64,000 nt of DNA, from assembly GCA_016786725.1 (NCBI GenBank), contig JAEUVU010000007.1, positions 186,001-250,000 on the forward strand, given 5' to 3'. Position 1 is the first letter of the stretch. Every line of letters begins with the position of its first letter. Shown here piece by piece: positions 17,771 to 26,000 of the stretch. Under the pieces are notes generated by a model. That model made no database searches. It was not told where the DNA came from and saw only the letters and a program-made list of their open reading frames with translations. The position numbers and the translations under genes were made by a program. This stretch comes from Ferruginibacter sp. GTDB lineage: Bacteria; Bacteroidota; Bacteroidia; Chitinophagales; Chitinophagaceae.

Positions 17771-17859
17771 TTAACAAACTGGTTAATTTTTGGTGAATTG
17801 GCTTAACAAAATAATTTTGTACAAAAAATTATGTTTAATTTTATTGTAAAACAATTAAA
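17771..17859 (+). promoter_or_regulatory. Promoter of the sigma-crt operon with overlapping dyads
   Basis: The -33 element TTTG (17789-17792) and the -7 element TAATTTTG (17812-17819) are 19 bases apart and match the Bacteroidota consensus. Three inverted repeats sit on them: TTAAC-N6-GTTAA (17771-17786) just upstream of -33, the 12-base palindrome TTTTGTACAAAA (17815-17826) over the -7 element and start point, and GTTTAATT-N12-AATTAAAC (17833-17860) in the leader. The TGTACA core resembles CarH operator units known from other phyla. Repression by the adjacent CarH-like protein is inference. Confidence 0.7.
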
Positions 17860-17868
17860 CAAAACTGT

Positions 17869-18369
17869 ATGTCCACAATAGAATTCAATCAAACGCTTGT
17901 TAATAATACAGAATATCTAAGGCCATTTGCCATGACGCTGACAAGGGACATGGAATCGGCCAAAGACCTGATACAGGAAACGCTTTACAGGGCGCTGGCA
18001 AACAAGGACAAGTACAATACAGGCACCAATATCAAGGCATGGATGTACACCATCATGCGTAATATCTTCATTAATAATTACAGGCGCACTGCTAAACAGC
18101 ATACCATTTTCGATAGTACCCCCAACGATTTTTTGCTTGATTATAACCAGTTTACAACGGCAAATGAAGCGGAAACAACCCTTTCATTAAAGGAGATCAG
18201 GTCGGCCATTTATCACTTACCTGATATTTTTAAAGGCCCGTTCGAGTTATATGTTGACGGATACAAATATCATGAAATAGCCCATGTGCTTAATGAGCCT
18301 TTGGGAACCATCAAAAGCCGGATACATTTTGCCCGTAAACTGCTTAAACAACAGTTAAGCAGGTTCTGA
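17869..18369 (+). CDS. ECF-type RNA polymerase sigma factor, LitS-like
   Basis: A 166-residue group IV sigma factor with region 2 (residues 20-75, MESAKDLIQETLYRALANKD, TNIKAWMYTIMRNIFINNYRR) and region 4 (about 105-160, ending LGTIKSRIHFARKLLKQQL). No anti-sigma factor gene is adjacent. It lies between the CarH-like regulator and crtI, and in many bacteria a sigma factor in this place drives light-induced carotenoid synthesis. Its start, ATG at 17869, is 123 bases after the regulator gene and is preceded by the promoter/operator cluster at 17771-17859. Confidence 0.9.
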   Translation: MSTIEFNQTLVNNTEYLRPFAMTLTRDMESAKDLIQETLYRALANKDKYNTGTNIKAWMYTIMRNIFINNYRRTAKQHTIFDSTPNDFLLDYNQFTTANEAETTLSLKEIRSAIYHLPDIFKGPFELYVDGYKYHEIAHVLNEPLGTIKSRIHFARKLLKQQLSRF

Positions 18370-18411
18370 TCTTAAAATAATACCCACTGCCACTGGTTTC
18401 TATTAAATCCA

Positions 18412-19905
18412 ATGCCTTATTTTCGTGCCTTGAAAAAAACAGTAGTTATAGGAAGCGGCTTCGCTGGTTTATCTGCCGCCTCATTTATGGCAAAAGCAGG
18501 GTGGGATGTAACGGTACTTGAAAAACAAAGTACACCCGGAGGCAGGGCAAGACAGTTGAAAGCAGCTGGTTTTACCTTTGATATGGGCCCAAGCTGGTAC
18601 TGGATGCCCGATGTTTTTGAGCGGTATTTTGGTTGTTTTGGCAAACAGGTGTCTGATTATTATGAGCTGGAAAGGCTCGACCCGTCGTACCGGGTTTACT
18701 GGCAGGATGGCGAATCGGATGTGCCGGCCAATTACGAAGAGTTAAAAAAGTTGTTTGAAAGTATTGAACCAGGCAGCGGCGAAAAGCTGGATAAATTCCT
18801 GGCAGAAGCGGTTTACAAGTACGAGGTTGGCATCAATAAGCTGGTTTACAAACCCGGCCAGTCGCTGACTGAGTTTTTAGACTGGGAAACGATAAAAGGA
18901 GTTTTTAAGCTGGATGTTTTTACTTCGATAGATAAACATATCGGCAAGTTTTTCAAACATCCAAAACTGAGGCAGTTGATGGAATTTCCGGTGCTGTTTC
19001 TGGGAGCCTTGCCAAAAGATACGCCTGCGTTGTACAGCCTGATGAATTATGCTGATATAAAACTGGGCACCTGGTATCCCAAAAAAGGAATGTATGCAGT
19101 GGTGGAAGGGATGTATAAGCTGGCACAGGAACTGGGCGTAAAATTTGTATTTGATTGTAATGTTACAGCCATCAATATAGTTGATGCAACGGCAAGAAAA
19201 GTGGAAGCAGAAGATGGCACAACCTATGGGGCTGATGTTGTAATTGGTGGTGCAGATTATCAATTTATTGAAACAAAACTTTTGCCGGAGAACTATCGTA
19301 GATACAGTGAAAAATACTGGGACAGCCGTTTGATGGCGCCAAGCTGCCTGCTGTATTATGTAGGTTTAAATAAGAAGATAGAAGGCGTGCCTCATCATTC
19401 TTTGTTCTTTGATGCGGATTTTGAAGTGCATGGCCAGGAAATTTACACAACAAAAAAATGGCCAACAGATCCTTTGTTTTATGTGTCTGTATCTTCTGTA
19501 ACAGATGATACGGTAGCGCCAAAGGGTTGCGATAACATGGTTTTTCTGATACCGGTTGCAGCAGGGCTTACTGCAGATACGGAGGAATTAAGAGAAAAAT
19601 ATTTCCAGCAAATACTGGAACGCTTTGAAAAAAAGACGGGCCAGGAAATAAGGAATAGTATTGTATTTAAGAAAAGCTATTCTATAGCCGACTTTGAAAC
19701 AGATTATAATTCTTTCAAAGGCAATGCTTACGGATTGGCCAATACCCTGCGTCAGACGGCAATTTTCAGGCCCTCATGCAGGAGTATTAAAATAAAAAAC
19801 TTATTTTACACCGGTCAATTAACCGTTCCCGGTCCCGGCGTACCACCTAGCCTCATAAGTGGCGAGGTGGTTGCCAACGAAGTATTAAAGCATTTTGATA
19901 ACTAA
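18412..19905 (+). CDS. crtI: Phytoene desaturase
   Basis: FAD-dependent desaturase that introduces the double bonds converting phytoene to lycopene. The 497-residue protein has the dinucleotide-binding start VVIGSGFAGLSAASFMAKAGWDVTVLEK, GGRARQLKAAGFTFDMGPSWYWMPDV and the C-terminal carotenoid-desaturase signature around LFYTGQLTVPGPGVPPSLISGEVVA. It is the first biosynthetic gene of the plus-strand crt operon, 42 bases after the sigma gene. A second CrtI-family gene lies at 29772; the early position beside crtB favours this one as the phytoene desaturase. Confidence 0.93.
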   Translation: MPYFRALKKTVVIGSGFAGLSAASFMAKAGWDVTVLEKQSTPGGRARQLKAAGFTFDMGPSWYWMPDVFERYFGCFGKQVSDYYELERLDPSYRVYWQDGESDVPANYEELKKLFESIEPGSGEKLDKFLAEAVYKYEVGINKLVYKPGQSLTEFLDWETIKGVFKLDVFTSIDKHIGKFFKHPKLRQLMEFPVLFLGALPKDTPALYSLMNYADIKLGTWYPKKGMYAVVEGMYKLAQELGVKFVFDCNVTAINIVDATARKVEAEDGTTYGADVVIGGADYQFIETKLLPENYRRYSEKYWDSRLMAPSCLLYYVGLNKKIEGVPHHSLFFDADFEVHGQEIYTTKKWPTDPLFYVSVSSVTDDTVAPKGCDNMVFLIPVAAGLTADTEELREKYFQQILERFEKKTGQEIRNSIVFKKSYSIADFETDYNSFKGNAYGLANTLRQTAIFRPSCRSIKIKNLFYTGQLTVPGPGVPPSLISGEVVANEVLKHFDN

Positions 19906-19952
19906 AAAAGGGACGAAACGAAATTATTAAGAATAAAAACAAGTAAAAGCAA

Positions 19953-20789
19953 ATGATCAAGCTTTTTCATGATGTGAGTCAGCAGTGCAGCAAGGCAGTA
20001 ACGGAGAGGTACAGCACTTCTTTCAGCAGCGCTATTAAATTGCTGCATCCCGATCTGCGTACCCCTATCTATAATATTTATGGATTTGTGCGTTTTGCAG
20101 ATGAGATTGTTGATACATTTCATCAATACAAAAAAGAAGAACTGCTTACCGAGTTCAGGAAGGATACCTATGCTGCAATTGAAAGAGGCATTAGTCTCAA
20201 TCCGATCCTGCACAGTTTTCAGATAACTGTTAGGGAGTATAATATTTCTCATGACCTGATCGAAGCTTTTTTCAGCAGCATGGAAATGGACCTGAGCAAA
20301 ACAGAATACAACAGCAATGGCTATAAAGAATATATTTATGGCAGCGCCGAAGTGGTTGGCCTGATGTGCCTTTTTGTTTTTTGTGAAGGGGATAAAAATA
20401 TGTACAACGATCTTAAGCCTTCTGCAAGAGCGTTGGGTGCGGCTTTCCAGAAAGTGAATTTCCTGCGTGATGTGAAAGCTGATTACGAACAATTAAACCG
20501 TTCTTATTTCCCCGAAGTGGATTTTACAAACTTCACCCCACGCATGAAGAAAGAAATTGAAGCGGATATTGCCATTGATTTTGAAAACGCTTATGAAGGC
20601 ATTTTGAACCTGCCGGCAAAAGCAAGGTTTGGCGTGTATGTGGCTTACAAATATTACCTGTCGCTTTTCAAAAAAATAAAACGTACTGCACCAGCCAACA
20701 TTCTTGAACAGCGCATCCGCATACCAAATTATGGTAAAGCTTATATTGTGGCAAAGGCGGGCCTGCGGAGCCAGTTCAATTTATATTAA
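19953..20789 (+). CDS. crtB: Phytoene synthase
   Basis: Condenses two geranylgeranyl diphosphates to phytoene. The 278-residue protein carries both aspartate-rich motifs of the squalene/phytoene synthase family, DEIVD at residues 50-54 and FLRDVKAD at about 170-177, plus SSAIKLLHPDLR and ARALGAAFQKVNFLRD. It follows crtI after 47 bases and precedes idi by 12 bases, so it belongs to the same operon. Confidence 0.95.
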   Translation: MIKLFHDVSQQCSKAVTERYSTSFSSAIKLLHPDLRTPIYNIYGFVRFADEIVDTFHQYKKEELLTEFRKDTYAAIERGISLNPILHSFQITVREYNISHDLIEAFFSSMEMDLSKTEYNSNGYKEYIYGSAEVVGLMCLFVFCEGDKNMYNDLKPSARALGAAFQKVNFLRDVKADYEQLNRSYFPEVDFTNFTPRMKKEIEADIAIDFENAYEGILNLPAKARFGVYVAYKYYLSLFKKIKRTAPANILEQRIRIPNYGKAYIVAKAGLRSQFNLY

Positions 20790-20801
20790 TCAAACGCACT
20801 G

Positions 20802-21320
20802 ATGGAAGTTATACTGGTAGATGAGCATGATGTGCCGATTGGCACTATGGAAAAAATGGAAGTGCATCAAAAAGCCCTGCTTCACAGGGCTTTCAGCATT
20901 TTTATATTTAATGACAAGGGTGAAATGCTGCTGCACAAAAGAGCAGATAAAAAATATCACAGCGCCGGCTTATGGACCAATGCCTGCTGCAGCCATCCCA
21001 AACCCGGTGAAGAAACCCTGGCGGCTGCACAAATACGACTGCAGGAAGAAATGGGATTCAGCACTGAACTGAGAAAGGCCTTTGATTTCGTTTACAAGGC
21101 GCCGTTTGATAACGGGCTAACCGAACATGAATTCGATCATGTGTTCATTGGTACTTACGATGGTGATATTGTTCCAAACCCCGAAGAAGTGAGTGATTAC
21201 TGTTTTAAAACAGTTGAAGAAATAAAAAGCTCTGTTCAGTCTCATCCTCAAAAATATACCGAGTGGTTTAAGATTGCATTTCCAAAAATGGAAGCGTATC
21301 TTGAAACTGAGGCCATTTAA
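20802..21320 (+). CDS. idi: Isopentenyl-diphosphate delta-isomerase, type I
   Basis: Interconverts isopentenyl and dimethylallyl diphosphate, supplying isoprenoid precursor to the carotenoid pathway. The 172-residue Nudix-fold protein shows the catalytic Cys region LWTNACCSHPKPGE, the Nudix-like helix RLQEEMGF and the second catalytic region LTEHEFDHVF with its glutamates. The start is ATG at 20802, 12 bases after crtB. Its presence inside the operon suggests flux into carotenoids is coordinated with isoprenoid supply. Confidence 0.95.
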   Translation: MEVILVDEHDVPIGTMEKMEVHQKALLHRAFSIFIFNDKGEMLLHKRADKKYHSAGLWTNACCSHPKPGEETLAAAQIRLQEEMGFSTELRKAFDFVYKAPFDNGLTEHEFDHVFIGTYDGDIVPNPEEVSDYCFKTVEEIKSSVQSHPQKYTEWFKIAFPKMEAYLETEAI

Positions 21321-21342
21321 TCGTTCAGCAGAAAAATCAATC

Positions 21343-22035
21343 GTGTTAAACAGGTTTACCAAATTTGAAATAGCCACAGCCATCGCTGTTTTTTTTCACA
21401 GCATCGGGCTGGTTGGTTTGCTGTTTTTTGATAAGGCATTTTTTCTTGCGGCAACACCCATAAATTTATTGCTTTCCTTTGCTTTATTAATCTGGACACA
21501 AACAGAAAAAAACATTGCTTTTTTCCTGTTTGTATTTATCTGTTTTGGTGTTGGCATTTCTGTTGAGATCGTTGGAGTGAATACCGGTTATTTATTTGGC
21601 GATTACAGTTATGGAAATGTACTTGGGTTTAAAATAAAAAATGTACCGGTACTCATCGGCATCAACTGGTTTCTCATTATTTATTGTTGCGGTATAAGCA
21701 TTCATACGCTGTTGATGAAAGCCATAAACCGTGTAGCTGCTGATACCGGCAAAGCGCCGATGGCTTTAAAGGCATTATCTGTAATTATTGATGGTGCAAC
21801 GCTTGCCGTTTTTTTCGACTGGCTGATGGAACCTGTGGCTGTAAAGCTCGGCTACTGGACCTGGAACGGCGATGGTTCTATACCGATGTTTAATTATATA
21901 TGCTGGTTTGTGGTAAGCATATTATTATTAACGGTTTTTCATTTTGCAAATTTTAATAAGCAAAACAAATTCGCTGTAAATTTGTTGTTGACGCAACTGA
22001 TGTTCTTTTTATTGTTGCGTACTTTTTTGAAATAG
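21343..22035 (+). CDS. cruF: CruF/DUF422-family carotenoid 1'-hydratase
   Basis: Integral membrane protein of the carotenoid biosynthesis family (CruF, DUF422) that adds water across the terminal 1',2' double bond of gamma-carotene-type substrates. It has about seven hydrophobic segments, with characteristic NTGYLFGDYSYG, IGINWFLIIY and DWLMEPVAVKLGYWTW. The open frame reaches back to a TTG inside idi at 21274; GTG at 21343, 22 bases after the idi stop, starts at the first membrane helix and is preferred (about 230 residues). With the crtD-like gene at 29772 it predicts a hydroxylated, desaturated acyclic end group. Confidence 0.88.
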   Translation: MLNRFTKFEIATAIAVFFHSIGLVGLLFFDKAFFLAATPINLLLSFALLIWTQTEKNIAFFLFVFICFGVGISVEIVGVNTGYLFGDYSYGNVLGFKIKNVPVLIGINWFLIIYCCGISIHTLLMKAINRVAADTGKAPMALKALSVIIDGATLAVFFDWLMEPVAVKLGYWTWNGDGSIPMFNYICWFVVSILLLTVFHFANFNKQNKFAVNLLLTQLMFFLLLRTFLK

Positions 22036-22087
22036 AACTTTGCCAAAGTTTTAAACTTTGGCAAAGCTGAAATAACCTGTAAAGAAG

Positions 22088-22591
22088 ATGACCTCGATTT
22101 TTATCATATTAATTGTATTGGGCACTTTTATTTTAATGGAGGGGCTTACCTGGTGCATTCACCGGTATGTAATGCACGGCTTTTTATGGGTGCTGCACAA
22201 AGATCATCACCAGAAAGGGCCGGGCATTTTTGAAAAGAACGATGCATTCTTTCTCATCTTCGCCATACCAAGCTGGTTGTTTATAATGCTGGGCGTTATT
22301 TACCAGGCATGGTGGTCCATCGCTGTTGGCAGCGGACTTACACTCTATGGTATTGCTTATTTTCTTGTTCATGAAATCATCATTCACCAGCGCATAAAAT
22401 GGTTTACACGCAGCGACAATACCTATATACGCACCATTCGGTGGGCTCATAAAATGCATCATAAGCATACAGAGAAAGACCATGGCGAAAGCTTTGGTTT
22501 TTTGTGGGTGGCAAAAAAATATTGGGAGAAGGTAAGAGAAGATAAAAAAAGAAATGCAAAGCCGGAAGTAAAAGAAACTGCTTCAGTTTAA
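22088..22591 (+). CDS. crtZ: Beta-carotene (ring) hydroxylase
   Basis: Membrane di-iron hydroxylase that adds a 3-hydroxyl group to a beta-ionone ring. The 167-residue protein has four hydrophobic segments and the His clusters of the fatty-acid hydroxylase superfamily: HRYVMH, HKDHHQK, HEIIIHQR and HKMHHKHTEKDHGESFGFLW. The last cluster is nearly diagnostic of CrtZ. It lies 52 bases after cruF and 1 base before the cyclase gene. Confidence 0.93.
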   Translation: MTSIFIILIVLGTFILMEGLTWCIHRYVMHGFLWVLHKDHHQKGPGIFEKNDAFFLIFAIPSWLFIMLGVIYQAWWSIAVGSGLTLYGIAYFLVHEIIIHQRIKWFTRSDNTYIRTIRWAHKMHHKHTEKDHGESFGFLWVAKKYWEKVREDKKRNAKPEVKETASV

Positions 22592-22592
22592 T

Positions 22593-23279
22593 TTGAATCC
22601 TCATTATACATATTTTCTTATTCTTGCTGCATCACTGGCCGGCCCGCTGGCATTGAGCTTTGATAAAAAAGTCGCCTTCTATAAAAACTGGAGATATGTT
22701 TTCCCGGCAATGATCATCCCTGCGCTGCTGTATATAGTTTGGGATATTTATTTTACCTCAAAAGGTGTGTGGAGTTTTAATGAGAAATATATAACCGGGA
22801 TAAAAATCATCAATCTGCCGCTTGAAGAAGTACTCTTCTTTTTTATTGTTCCTTACTGCTGCATTTTTATTTATGCCTGCATCAGGGCTTATTTTCCCAA
22901 TCTTACCAATAAAAAAAATGCTGACCTGTTCTTAAAGGGTCTCGCTGTTATTTTATTAGTTGCAGGATCTTTCAGCTACGATAAATATTATACCAGCTGG
23001 ACGTTTATTTTTACCGGCGGTGTTATTCTGCTGGTCTATTTATTCAGAAAATTCTTTACTGGCTTTGATGCTGTTTCTTTCTTGGTTTCCTATGCTATCT
23101 GCTTAGTCCCGTTTTTAATTGTAAATGGATTATTAACCGCAATACCCGTTGTGCTTTACAATAATACGGAGAACCTGGGTATCAGAATTTACACCATTCC
23201 TTTTGAAGACGCATTTTACGGAATGCTGCTGGTGTTGATGAATATTGTGATTTATGAAAAACTAAAAACAAAAAACTAA
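22593..23279 (+). CDS. crtYcd: Lycopene cyclase, fused CrtYc-CrtYd type
   Basis: Membrane lycopene cyclase of the heterodimer-derived family, here as one 228-residue chain with two similar halves of three helices each. The motif LPLEEVLFF (residues 72-80) matches the PxEE active-site motif of the first half and IPFEDAFYGM (about 205-214) that of the second. The start is TTG at 22593, 1 base after the crtZ stop; no ATG precedes the first helix. Whether it cyclises one or both ends is not readable; with CruF present a monocyclic product is likely. Confidence 0.9.
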   Translation: MNPHYTYFLILAASLAGPLALSFDKKVAFYKNWRYVFPAMIIPALLYIVWDIYFTSKGVWSFNEKYITGIKIINLPLEEVLFFFIVPYCCIFIYACIRAYFPNLTNKKNADLFLKGLAVILLVAGSFSYDKYYTSWTFIFTGGVILLVYLFRKFFTGFDAVSFLVSYAICLVPFLIVNGLLTAIPVVLYNNTENLGIRIYTIPFEDAFYGMLLVLMNIVIYEKLKTKN

Positions 23280-23299
23280 AAATCATAAACTACAAATGT

Positions 23300-24742
23300 T
23301 TAGTGTCGCTGCAGCTTTCCACTTCCCGTCATTGGTAATGAGTCAACGACCTTCAGCCGTTGCGGCGCTTTAAAGGCTGACAATCTTTTTTTACAGTAGG
23401 TCAGCACATCTTCAATATCAATTTCAGCGCCTTCATTCAGTACAACTTCTGCTTCAATAATCTGCCCCAGCAAAGGATGCGGACTGCTGCTGATACGGGC
23501 CCGCTTAATTTCCGGTATCATTTCCAGCACTGCTTCCACTTCTTCAGGAAAAACTTTTAATCCGGAAATGTTGATCACAGATTTGGAGCGCCCTTCTACT
23601 TTTATCAAACCATCATCAGCTTTAGAGGCATAATCTGCGGTAATAAAATAACCGTTCTTTAAAACATCTTTGCTTAAGGTTGGTGGCAGCAAATAAGCAT
23701 CAAACATACCCGGCCCTTTAATGCCTAAAATTCCTGTGTGCCCGTTTGGTAAGGGTTTGTAATTTTCGTCGAGCATATCAACAATATAACCTGGCTGTGC
23801 ATAACCAACAGCTTCAGGATGCTCATCTGATTTTGTATAATTTAAAATGGGTAAACCAATTTCAATAATACCGTAAGCCTGGCTTACATCAATAGTAAAA
23901 CGTTGTTTGAATGCTTTGCAAACATCCGGGCCAATACCTGCGGAGGTAGAGATCACATTTTTAAGAGAAGGCATTAGTTCAGTTCCCCTATCATTGGCAA
24001 GCAATCTTATCTGCACCGGCGAAGCATATAACATGGTTCCCTTATGGAGGTTTGTAATTTCAATGATATTTTTTGCAAGAAAATCTTTTGCAATTGCAAT
24101 AGCCGCCCCGAACCTTACATACAGAATAATGGATACCATAAAGTGATAAGCCATTGGCAATACCCAGATAACGGTATCGCCAGGCCCAAGTTTTAAACCA
24201 TTGTTGGCACCCTCAATCCTATCCAGAACTGATTGATGGGAAACGATAACACCTTTTGATTTGCCGGTAGTGCCCGAAGTGAATCTTAGGAAGGCCGGTT
24301 CATGTACAAAGGGTGCAAATGCAACAGATTCCTCAACACCCGTAAATCCAAACCGAAAAGAACCGGCCTTCATTGGGATAATTGTTTCAACATCATCCAA
24401 AGGGCGAGCCGCTGTTCTGTCGTCTATAATAGCATGCAGTTTAGCTTCCTGCAAAATCTCATCTATCTCTGCTTTCTTTAATTGCGGGCTCATCGGCATT
24501 ACTGCAGCCCCGGTACCAACAGCAGCAAAAATGCCGGTGATAAAATACCGGCTGTTGGCAGCCATCACACCAATGCCCATTCCTTCTTTAATGCCTAAAG
24601 CCGTAAGTTGATTTTTTAATTCTTCAGCTTCTGCAAAAAGTTCACGGAAAGTCATGGTGCCAAATTCATCATGCACCGCATCATTGCCGGGCCATTGCTG
24701 TGCAGCTTCTCTGAGTATTTCGTAAACGGGCCAGGTTCTCAT
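23300..24742 (-). CDS. Stand-alone AMP-forming acyl/aryl/aminoacyl ligase
   Basis: An ANL-superfamily enzyme of about 480 residues that adenylates a carboxylic acid and can load it on CoA or a carrier-protein thiol. Visible core motifs are FTSGTTGKSKG (A3), QAYGIIEIGLP (A5), TADYASKADDGLIKVEGRSK (A7-A8) and MTGSGKLQRH (A10, catalytic Lys). The C-terminal tail is very short after A10. An open frame extends to 24793, but ATG at 24742 starts MRTWPVYEILREAAQQWP, the usual family start, 13 bases after the upstream stop. It is the last gene of the ABC-ACP-acyltransferase operon. The substrate cannot be told; the carrier protein in the same operon is the probable acceptor. Confidence 0.88.
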   Translation of the reverse strand: MRTWPVYEILREAAQQWPGNDAVHDEFGTMTFRELFAEAEELKNQLTALGIKEGMGIGVMAANSRYFITGIFAAVGTGAAVMPMSPQLKKAEIDEILQEAKLHAIIDDRTAARPLDDVETIIPMKAGSFRFGFTGVEESVAFAPFVHEPAFLRFTSGTTGKSKGVIVSHQSVLDRIEGANNGLKLGPGDTVIWVLPMAYHFMVSIILYVRFGAAIAIAKDFLAKNIIEITNLHKGTMLYASPVQIRLLANDRGTELMPSLKNVISTSAGIGPDVCKAFKQRFTIDVSQAYGIIEIGLPILNYTKSDEHPEAVGYAQPGYIVDMLDENYKPLPNGHTGILGIKGPGMFDAYLLPPTLSKDVLKNGYFITADYASKADDGLIKVEGRSKSVINISGLKVFPEEVEAVLEMIPEIKRARISSSPHPLLGQIIEAEVVLNEGAEIDIEDVLTYCKKRLSAFKAPQRLKVVDSLPMTGSGKLQRH

Positions 24743-24755
24743 CGGGCAAAAATAC

Positions 24756-26000
24756 TTATAATTGCTCGTTTTGTATTTGCCTGATGGTTTCATTGATAGA
24801 ATGATTCAATGCAGTTGCAGCAGCCAGGCAACCGGCAGCATAGCCGGTTTGTAAACAAATGCCCATTACCCTTGCGCTGGCAATAGCGCCATCTGTTGCG
24901 GAAATATTGCGGCCTGCAAAAAATAAATTATTAATACTGTTTGATTGAAGACAATCTGCAGGTATCTGGTAGTAATCATCTAAATTAAAATAACGCATGT
25001 TTACCCTGCGGTTTTGTTCCCAGATCTCAATGGGCCAGGAACCGTTTGCAATGGCATTCTCAAATTTTTTACAACTCAGCACATCATCTTCCAGTAAAAT
25101 ATATTTACCGGTGCTGCGCTGGCCAACACGTATGCCCACTTCGGGCGCTATATGCTGAATATGTGCATCTTTAAATGCATCTACATGGGTTATGAGGTAT
25201 TGCGAAAGATTGGTGACCAGGCTATGCGCCACCGTTTTTAATTCTTCTAAATTTCCTGGTGCGTAGGTAACGGCAATGGGAATACCGACCTTTAAACTGA
25301 CGCAGTTGTTTTTTAAAGAACCCTGCACCACATAAACCCGGTCATAAAAATCGCCGAGCAATTCTTTATCAATGGCTGATCTTAAGGCCTTCATCAGTAT
25401 CATGCCCAGCTTAAATTCGCTTTGCTCTATAATACCCTGCATGGTAAAAACCTGTGCTGCTGCCTGGTATTGTTCGCTTTTTATTAAAGGAAGATGAGCT
25501 GCCTGGCTGATGATGCTGTCGCCGGAACAGTCTATCAATGCTTTTAAACCGATGGTTACAGGAATTCCATTTGCAATGATTGAAACAGACCTTACAGTAT
25601 GTTGTTCAACTGTTACATTTTTAAGCACTGCATTGTATTGAACTTTTATTTTGTGAATACGGATCAGTTCAGCGCAAATTCTTTTAAATGCATCAATATT
25701 GTAAGGAAGATAATGAACACCTTCGGGTGAATGAAGCGGGATTGTTTCTGATGCTGCCTGTAATTTTTCTGCAAATTCTTTTGCAAAACCATTTACAATA
25801 AAAGCAGCGTCTTCTTTTTTACTGAAATGATACAAACCACAAACGGTGCCTACTTCGGCAGCAGTTGCCTTTCCGCCTAAATATGCATTACGCTCAACGA
25901 TCACCACTTTTAATCCTTTGCGTGCTGCAGCCACAGCCGCCGCCACGCCGGCAGAACCTCCGCCTAAAACAACTACATCGGTATGTTGAACAGCTTCCAT
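24756..26000 (-). CDS. FAD-dependent oxidoreductase (FAD_oxidored family)
   Basis: A 414-residue flavoprotein with a Rossmann start VVVLGGGSAGVAAAVAAARKGLKVVIVER and YLGGKATAAEVGTVCGLY. It has a middle DCSGDSIISQAA motif and a C-terminal FAD-contact segment NNLFFAGRNISATDGAIASARVMG. This layout is the FAD-dependent oxidoreductase family that also contains thiazole-type and succinate-dehydrogenase-like flavoproteins. Its start codon overlaps the stop of the upstream acyltransferase gene (TAATG), indicating translational coupling. A role in oxidising an ACP-bound intermediate is inference from the operon. Confidence 0.85.
   Translation of the reverse strand: MEAVQHTDVVVLGGGSAGVAAAVAAARKGLKVVIVERNAYLGGKATAAEVGTVCGLYHFSKKEDAAFIVNGFAKEFAEKLQAASETIPLHSPEGVHYLPYNIDAFKRICAELIRIHKIKVQYNAVLKNVTVEQHTVRSVSIIANGIPVTIGLKALIDCSGDSIISQAAHLPLIKSEQYQAAAQVFTMQGIIEQSEFKLGMILMKALRSAIDKELLGDFYDRVYVVQGSLKNNCVSLKVGIPIAVTYAPGNLEELKTVAHSLVTNLSQYLITHVDAFKDAHIQHIAPEVGIRVGQRSTGKYILLEDDVLSCKKFENAIANGSWPIEIWEQNRRVNMRYFNLDDYYQIPADCLQSNSINNLFFAGRNISATDGAIASARVMGICLQTGYAAGCLAAATALNHSINETIRQIQNEQL

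Noticed and set aside
23907..24611. Plus-strand frames opposite the AMP-ligase (79 and 116 codons)
   Set aside because: Fully inside the ligase gene and explained by its codon bias.
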